Shown: piece by piece, positions 59,734 to 64,000 of the stretch | Position numbering within the stretch: position 1 is the first letter of the stretch | Layout: every line of letters starts with the position of its first letter | NCBI RefSeq assembly: GCF_018130165.1 | Contig: NZ_JAFCLZ010000019.1 | Location: 1-64,000, forward strand | DNA: 64,000 bases | Source: Bradyrhizobium sp. JYMT SZCCT0180 | Lineage (GTDB): Bacteria > Pseudomonadota > Alphaproteobacteria > Rhizobiales > Xanthobacteraceae | Direction of reading: 5' to 3' | Translations under genes and position numbers: made by a program | The notes under the pieces: model-generated | The model's input: the letters and a program-made list of their open reading frames with translations, nothing else | Told to the model about the DNA's origin: nothing | The model's database searches: none

Positions 59734-60546
59734 ATGGAGATCAAGGTCGGCTTCGAGATTGCCTATGCGGCCGTGCAGCCGACGCCGATGGTGATCATGC
59801 TCTCGATCCATCCGTCGCGCTTCTCCGACATCGTCGGCACCGAGCGCATCGTCGCCGAGCCTGACGTGCCGATCGGTTTTTATCGCGACATCTTCGGCAA
59901 TGTCTGCGGCCGGCTGGTGGCGCCCGCCGGCGGCGTGACCTTGCGCGGCAGCGCGCTGGTGCGCGATTCCGGCCTGCCTGACATTGTGATGCCGACCGCG
60001 CAGCAACTCCCGATCGACCAGTTGCCGGACGAGGTGCTGCAATATCTGATGCCGAGCCGCTATTGCGAGACCGACAAGCTCACCGACATCGCCTGGTCGC
60101 TGTTCGGCAACACACCCGAGGGCTGGGCGCGGGTGCAGGCGATCGTCGAATTCGTCCATAACCACGTGACGTTCGGCTACCAGCACGCGCATCACATGAA
60201 GTCGGCGCACGACGTCTACGAGCAGGGCGCCGGCGTCTGCCGCGATTTTGCGCATCTGGCGCTGACGTTCTGCCGCTGCATGAACATCCCGGCGCGCTAT
60301 TGCACGGGTTACATGGGCGATATCGGCATCCCCAGGGATCCCGCGCCGATGGATTTCTCCGGCTGGTTTCAGGTCTACCTCTCCGGCCAGTGGTACACGT
60401 TCGACGCCCGGCACAATCACCCGCGGATCGGCCGCATCCTGATGGGCACCGGCCGCGACGCCGCCGACGTCGCGCTGACCACGAGTTTTGGCCGGATGGA
60501 CCTCGTGAAGTTCGTCGTCGTCAGCGACGAGGTGGTGGTGGCTTAA
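59734..60546 (+). CDS. Transglutaminase-like protein, second of pair, His site altered
   Basis: The protein has 270 residues. The catalytic Cys segment is intact (GAGVCRDFAHLALTFCRCMN, about residues 162-181), as is the Asp strand WYTFDARHN. The His strand that normally reads D-x-H-A-W-F is DFSGWFQVYL, so the triad His appears to be Ser/Gly. Thus this member may be inactive or use another residue, possibly serving as a partner or regulator of the first enzyme, whose triad is complete. The N-terminal part (residues 1-100) is a family-specific beta-rich domain (SALVRDSGLPDIVMPTAQQL). It is translationally coupled to the first gene. Confidence 0.85.
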   Translation: MEIKVGFEIAYAAVQPTPMVIMLSIHPSRFSDIVGTERIVAEPDVPIGFYRDIFGNVCGRLVAPAGGVTLRGSALVRDSGLPDIVMPTAQQLPIDQLPDEVLQYLMPSRYCETDKLTDIAWSLFGNTPEGWARVQAIVEFVHNHVTFGYQHAHHMKSAHDVYEQGAGVCRDFAHLALTFCRCMNIPARYCTGYMGDIGIPRDPAPMDFSGWFQVYLSGQWYTFDARHNHPRIGRILMGTGRDAADVALTTSFGRMDLVKFVVVSDEVVVA

Positions 60547-60563
60547 GACGCGCACTCTCCGCC

Positions 60564-60646
60564 GTCATTGCGAGGAGCGGAGCGACGAAGCAATCCATTC
60601 TTTCTTCGCGCGACTACATGGATTGCTTCGCTGCGCTCGCAATGAC
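60564..60646. repeat. GTCATTGCGAG extragenic palindrome
   Basis: GTCATTGCGAGGAGCGGAGC and its inverted counterpart GCTGCGCTCGCAATGAC frame GAAGCAATCCAT and ATGGATTGCTTC. It lies between co-directional genes, so it separates transcripts or protects an RNA end. Confidence 0.9.
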
Positions 60647-60657
60647 ATGAAGGGCCC

Positions 60658-61056
60658 ATGATTTCAGATCGTCTGTTCGTCTACGGCACCCTGATGCGCG
60701 GCTTCGACCATCCGATGGCGAAGCTGCTGTCGCGCAGCGCCGATTTCATCGGCGAGGCCACGTGCCGCGGCCGGCTCTATCTCATCAAGCACTATCCTGG
60801 ACTGGTGCTGTCGGACGATCCTGCCGACACCGTGTCCGGCGAAGTGTATCGCCTGCGCGACCGCGATGCGCTGCTCGGCGAGTTCGACATGTACGAGGCC
60901 TGCGGCCCCGGCTTTCAGCCGCCGACCGAATATGTCAGGCAGATGCTGAACGTCACGCTCGCCGACGGCAGCGCTGATGAGGCGTGGACGTATGTCTATA
61001 ACTGGCCCGTCGCCGGCCTGCCGCGGATTGTGTCGGGGAAGTTCTTGGAGCAGTAA
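60658..61056 (+). CDS. Gamma-glutamylcyclotransferase/AIG2-like protein
   Basis: The protein has 132 residues. The family signature is RLFVYGTLMRGFDHPMAKLL (residues 5-24, with YGTL); the catalytic glutamate is expected in LLGEFDMYEACGP (about residue 78), and FQPPTEYVRQMLNVTLADGS follows. Enzymes of this fold cyclise gamma-glutamyl groups to 5-oxoproline or act on related amines. The substrate is not identifiable. The ATG at 60658 lies 11 bases past a palindromic repeat. No operon partner is seen: the next gene on this strand is dnaG, beyond the minus-strand chlorite-dismutase-like gene. Confidence 0.87.
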   Translation: MISDRLFVYGTLMRGFDHPMAKLLSRSADFIGEATCRGRLYLIKHYPGLVLSDDPADTVSGEVYRLRDRDALLGEFDMYEACGPGFQPPTEYVRQMLNVTLADGSADEAWTYVYNWPVAGLPRIVSGKFLEQ

Positions 61057-61063
61057 TTTTGCT

Positions 61064-61152
61064 CCGTCATGCCCGGGCTTGTCCCGGGCATCCACGTCTT
61101 GCTTTCGTGTTGACCGAAGACGTGGATGGCCGGGACAAGCCCGGCCATGACG
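61064..61152. repeat. GTCATGCCCGG palindrome, copy 2
   Basis: CCGTCATGCCCGGGCTTGTC is answered by GACAAGCCCGGCCATGACG, with CATCCACGTCTT/AAGACGTGGATG inside, a long near-perfect stem. A relative is at 45512-45588. It lies between convergent genes, where it can end transcription in both directions. Confidence 0.9.
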
Positions 61153-61166
61153 ACGATGGAGGACGG

Positions 61167-61733
61167 CTACCCCGCATCCAGCCGCTCCTGCTCCAGCCGC
61201 ACATCGACCTCGCGCTCAACATACGTCCATTCTTCCGTGGCGCGCAGCGTCGCGACCAGTTCGTCGAACAGCGCTGAATTCGCAACGTCGTATTCGAACC
61301 AGGTCAGGAAATCGAAGGGCTCGCCGAGATCGCGGCAGTGATAGAGCTGGCGCGCGATGGCGGGCAGATACTTCAGGCTGGCCGCGATGTGCTGCGACTT
61401 GTCCTCGAAAATCTCGCGCCGCTCTTCCTGCGTCAGGTCCCACCACGCGGTGCTCTTCTTGATCGGGATCAGCGCCGCGCAGGTCGCTTCGGGGCGCCCG
61501 AGCCCGGCCTGCGCCGCCACCAGCTTTTCCTTCTCGGCGCGCTCGGTATAGCGCACATGGCTCGCGACCCCAGCGAGCCGCCAGGAGGTCTGCGAGGGCA
61601 GGATCGGCAGCGCGATCGAGGGGGAATGGACGATCGAGAGCGCCGGCGCCCGCAATAGCCCCGTGCCCTTGACCGCGGCCTGCGACACCACCTGCCAGGC
61701 CCCGCTTTGCCCGCCTCTGAAGGTCGTGAACAT
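61167..61733 (-). CDS. Chlorite-dismutase-like haem protein
   Basis: The protein has 188 residues, the short size of lineage-II members of this family. The expected segments are WWDLTQEERREIFEDKSQHI, SLKYLPAIARQLYHCRDLGE and PFDFLTWFEYDVANSALFDE, with the probable proximal haem-ligand His in LYHCRD. The distal arginine important for chlorite turnover is not seen at the place I would expect (W in FLTWFEY), which fits relatives that bind haem but may not decompose chlorite. Its real substrate is unknown. MFTTFRGGQSGAWQVVSQ is a plausible start at 61733. It diverges from dnaG over 184 bases. Confidence 0.65.
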   Translation of the reverse strand: MFTTFRGGQSGAWQVVSQAAVKGTGLLRAPALSIVHSPSIALPILPSQTSWRLAGVASHVRYTERAEKEKLVAAQAGLGRPEATCAALIPIKKSTAWWDLTQEERREIFEDKSQHIAASLKYLPAIARQLYHCRDLGEPFDFLTWFEYDVANSALFDELVATLRATEEWTYVEREVDVRLEQERLDAG

Positions 61734-61917
61734 GGCCCTATGGAAGCGTGGAACCGGGCCGGGTTCAAGATGTCATCCGGGCCATCCGGGATGGCGGGGG
61801 CTGTGAATAGCGGCGAGAAGCCCAATACGTTTCGTATTTCCCGCCGCCCGCCCTGTATCCATGGCCGGTTGGCCAACTGCTAGAATCCGGCCCAGCGAAT
61901 CAAGGCCCAAATCCCAT

Positions 61918-63951
61918 ATGCGCTTTACGCCCCAATTCCTCGAAGAACTGCGCGCCCGGCTTCCGGTCTCCGAAGTCGTGGGGCGGCGCGTCAAGCTGAA
62001 GAAGGCGGGACGGGAGTGGAAGGGGCTGTCGCCGTTCCAGCAGGAGAAGTCGCCGTCCTTCACGGTCAACGACCAGAAGGGTTTTTACCACGACTTCTCC
62101 TCCGGCAAGCATGGCGACATCATCTCGTTTTTGATGGAGACCGAGGGCGTCGGTTTTACCGAGGCCGTCGAACGCCTCGCCTCGATGGCCGGCATGGCGC
62201 TCCCTGCGGTAACGCCGGATGCGGCAAGGCACGAGCAGCGCCGCAAGACGCTGTACGACGTGATGGAGCTCGCCGCCAAATTCTTCGCCGACACGCTGGC
62301 TTCGCGGGGCGGCGCCAAGGCGCGCGGCTATCTTGCCGACCGCGCGATTTCGCCGGCGACGCAGCTGCAATTTCGCATCGGCTACGCGTCCGGCGACCGC
62401 TTTGCGCTGAAAGAATATCTGGGCGCACAGGGCATCCCGACCGAGGACATGGTCGAGGCCGGGCTGCTCAACGGCGGCGAAGATATCCCGGTGCCGTACG
62501 ACAAATTCCGCGACCGCGTGATGTTTCCCATCACCGATGTCCGTAATCGCGTGATCGCCTTCGGCGGCCGGGCGCTGGAGAAGGACGTCCCCGCCAAATA
62601 CATGAATTCGCCGGAAACCCCGCTGTTTCACAAGGGCGACAATCTCTACAACCTCGCCACCGCGCGGCAGGCCACGCATGACGGCGCCCCGCTGATCGTG
62701 GTCGAAGGCTATGTCGACGTCATCGCGATGGTGACCACCGGCTTCAAGGCCAGCGTCGCACCTCTCGGCACCGCGCTGACCGAAAACCAGCTGATGCTGC
62801 TGTGGAAGATGGTGGACGAGCCGATCCTTTGCTTTGACGGCGACAAGGCCGGCAAGAAAGCCGCGTGGCGCGCGGCTGATCTTGCGCTGCCGCATCTCAA
62901 GCCCGGAAAGAGTCTGCGCTTTGCGCTGCTGCCCGAGGGACAGGACCCTGACGATCTCGCGCGCTCCGGCGGCCGCGCCGCGATCGAGGAAGTCATTTCA
63001 GCGGCGCGTGGTCTCGCCGATATCGTGTGGTCGCGCGAGATCGAAGGCGGCACCTTTGCAACGCCGGAGCGCCGCGCGGCGCTGGAGGCGCGGATCGGCG
63101 AACTCTCGAACGGCATCCGCGACGAAGTGGTGCGGCGCTATTATCGCCAGGATCTCTCCGAGCGGCTGCGCAACACCTTTGCGCCCGAAGGCGGCCGCGG
63201 CGGCTACGGCCGCGGCAATTTTGGAGGCGGCAATTTCGGCGGCGGACGCGCGAGCGAATCAGGCCGCCGTTTTGCCTCCCGCAGCTTCACCCCGGGCCCG
63301 GCGGGCCGGGCGGCGCCCTATGGCGGGCGCGGGCAGGCGGGCTCCGCCAGCCAGACCATCAACCGCGGCCCCTACCAGGCCGCGAGCCCCCAGCTTGCCA
63401 ACAGCCCGATCATGCGCGGCCAGCGCAGCGCGATGTCGCGCCGGGAAGCGCTGATTCTGCAGTCCCTGATCAACCACCCATGGCTGCTGCACGACCATCT
63501 GGAGGAGGTGGCGGCCCTGGAACTGGCCCATCCGGAGGCCAACAAGCTCCGCGCCGGTATTATTGCAGCCTTTGCCAGCGACCATCACCATTCGCCCGAT
63601 GTCGAAGAACAGGCCGAGAAAATGCGCGCCGATCTCGAAGCGCGCGGATTTTCGCAAGTTCTTCAAAGGGTTGGCAGCGCGATTACGACCGGGGCGGTGT
63701 GGGGCGTGCAAATCGGCGCCGCCCGCGAGGATGTTCTTTCCACCTGGCAGCAACTCGTTGCCTTGCATCAGAAAACGCACGCCCTACTTAGGGAAAAGAA
63801 GGATGCCGAGCTGGCCCTGGGCGAGGAGTCCAGCGAGGCCAATCTGGCGTGGTTAAAGGACGTCAGCGTCCGTTTGGAGTCGCTGGACGGCACCGAGGCC
63901 CTGATTGAGGGTTTTGGCGAGCTTTCAGGCCGGTTCCGGCAAAGCGTCTGA
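61918..63951 (+). CDS. dnaG: DNA primase without zinc ligands in the N-terminal domain
   Basis: The primase of 677 residues makes RNA primers for DNA replication. The Toprim catalytic core is complete: DKFRDRVMFPITDVRNRVIA, then IVVEGYVDVIAM (E) and ILCFDGDKAGKKAA (D-x-D). The N-terminal domain that usually binds zinc through C-x2-H ... C-x2-C reads GLSPFQQEKSPSF and FYHDFSSGKHG, so all four ligands are replaced (Ser, Gln, Asp, Ser). I recall this from rhizobial DnaG generally. A Gly-rich linker (residues about 420-450, several GGGNF units) leads to the helicase-interaction domain. The start is ATG 61918; the frame is open earlier. In relatives rpoD follows; here the window ends. Confidence 0.94.
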   Translation: MRFTPQFLEELRARLPVSEVVGRRVKLKKAGREWKGLSPFQQEKSPSFTVNDQKGFYHDFSSGKHGDIISFLMETEGVGFTEAVERLASMAGMALPAVTPDAARHEQRRKTLYDVMELAAKFFADTLASRGGAKARGYLADRAISPATQLQFRIGYASGDRFALKEYLGAQGIPTEDMVEAGLLNGGEDIPVPYDKFRDRVMFPITDVRNRVIAFGGRALEKDVPAKYMNSPETPLFHKGDNLYNLATARQATHDGAPLIVVEGYVDVIAMVTTGFKASVAPLGTALTENQLMLLWKMVDEPILCFDGDKAGKKAAWRAADLALPHLKPGKSLRFALLPEGQDPDDLARSGGRAAIEEVISAARGLADIVWSREIEGGTFATPERRAALEARIGELSNGIRDEVVRRYYRQDLSERLRNTFAPEGGRGGYGRGNFGGGNFGGGRASESGRRFASRSFTPGPAGRAAPYGGRGQAGSASQTINRGPYQAASPQLANSPIMRGQRSAMSRREALILQSLINHPWLLHDHLEEVAALELAHPEANKLRAGIIAAFASDHHHSPDVEEQAEKMRADLEARGFSQVLQRVGSAITTGAVWGVQIGAAREDVLSTWQQLVALHQKTHALLREKKDAELALGEESSEANLAWLKDVSVRLESLDGTEALIEGFGELSGRFRQSV

Positions 63952-63979
63952 TTAAGCGTCAGATGAAAAAATGATGCGG

Positions 63980-63999
63980 ACGGCTCGTGCCGGAGCCGT
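63980..63999 (+). terminator. Probable terminator after dnaG, cut by the window edge
   Basis: ACGGCTC/GAGCCGT stem 28 bases past the dnaG stop codon. The T-run would lie beyond the window, where only one T is visible. Confidence 0.55.
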
Positions 64000-64000
64000 T

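Overview
The window reads as chromosomal DNA of a high-GC alphaproteobacterium of the Bradyrhizobium/Rhodopseudomonas/Nitrobacter type. The support is protein-level resemblance (rhizobial-type DnaG, GreA, CarA/CarB, phasins, TrxB), a tRNA-His that pairs without G-1 and carries A73 as alphaproteobacterial tRNA-His does, Irr-box-like iron operators, and several families of extragenic palindromes of the kind common in Bradyrhizobium. I see no prophage, no intact insertion sequence, no CRISPR array and no plasmid functions beyond one orphan ParA.

Layout. 0-3.8 kb: a gene-poor left edge, a shikimate dehydrogenase, a small membrane protein, a Sel1-repeat protein and three copies of a degenerate intergenic palindrome. 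3.1-7.6 kb: a TM-anchored Pro-rich protein, an AsmA-family protein and a two-subunit 3-oxoacid CoA-transferase. 7.7-11.2 kb: a ferric-iron ABC transporter (binding protein plus fused permease, no ATPase here) behind two Irr-box-like sites, diverging from a cyclic-nucleotide-domain protein. 11.1-16.7 kb: metallophosphoesterase, PLP dehydratase, and a very large PAS histidine kinase with an eroded ATP lid. 17-23.3 kb: two phasins, tRNA-His, small exported or membrane proteins, orphan ParA, two related micro-proteins too short for ordinary ORF calling, a DapA-like gene with a leader/attenuator, and a terminated 39-codon ORF beside a dense block of nested palindromes. 23.3-28.1 kb: LysR-trxB (ATGA-overlapping), an Lrp regulator, twin DoxX genes, greA. 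28.3-33.7 kb: carB with an attenuator-like leader, an aberrant tRNA-like gene, a methyltransferase and Dps. 33.8-44.1 kb: an enolase-superfamily enzyme, then the main accessory locus: a beta-barrel protein, four tandem exported DUF1254/DUF1214-type proteins with a hairpin between each pair, and a divergent HlyD-type membrane-fusion protein. 44.2-51.5 kb: cupin, thioesterase, carA, alpha/beta hydrolase framed by inverted repeats, YqeY, acyl-CoA synthetase with MarR, and two small genes. 51.5-64 kb: hybrid sensor kinase, an ArsR/SRPBCC pair with a textbook palindromic, probably leaderless promoter, LysE exporter, DUF3592-like protein, a (TC)23 microsatellite, TPR protein, formylglutamate-type amidohydrolase, paired transglutaminases, and dnaG.

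Themes. Housekeeping genes (greA, carB, carA, yqeY, dnaG) form a conserved skeleton interrupted by accessory blocks. Carbon-reserve handling is suggested by the CoA-transferase, phasins and acyl-CoA synthetase; envelope functions by AsmA, DUF1254, the porin-like barrel and HlyD. The items most worth a second look are the four-gene DUF1254 locus with its periodic hairpins, the tRNA-like gene at 32.2 kb, the pair of micro-proteins near 21 kb, the carB and dapA leaders, the pseudoknot-capable interleaved inverted repeat at 23.2 kb, the loss of all four zinc ligands in DnaG, and the leaderless autoregulated ArsR promoter. All identifications are by eye from translated sequence; none was checked against a database.
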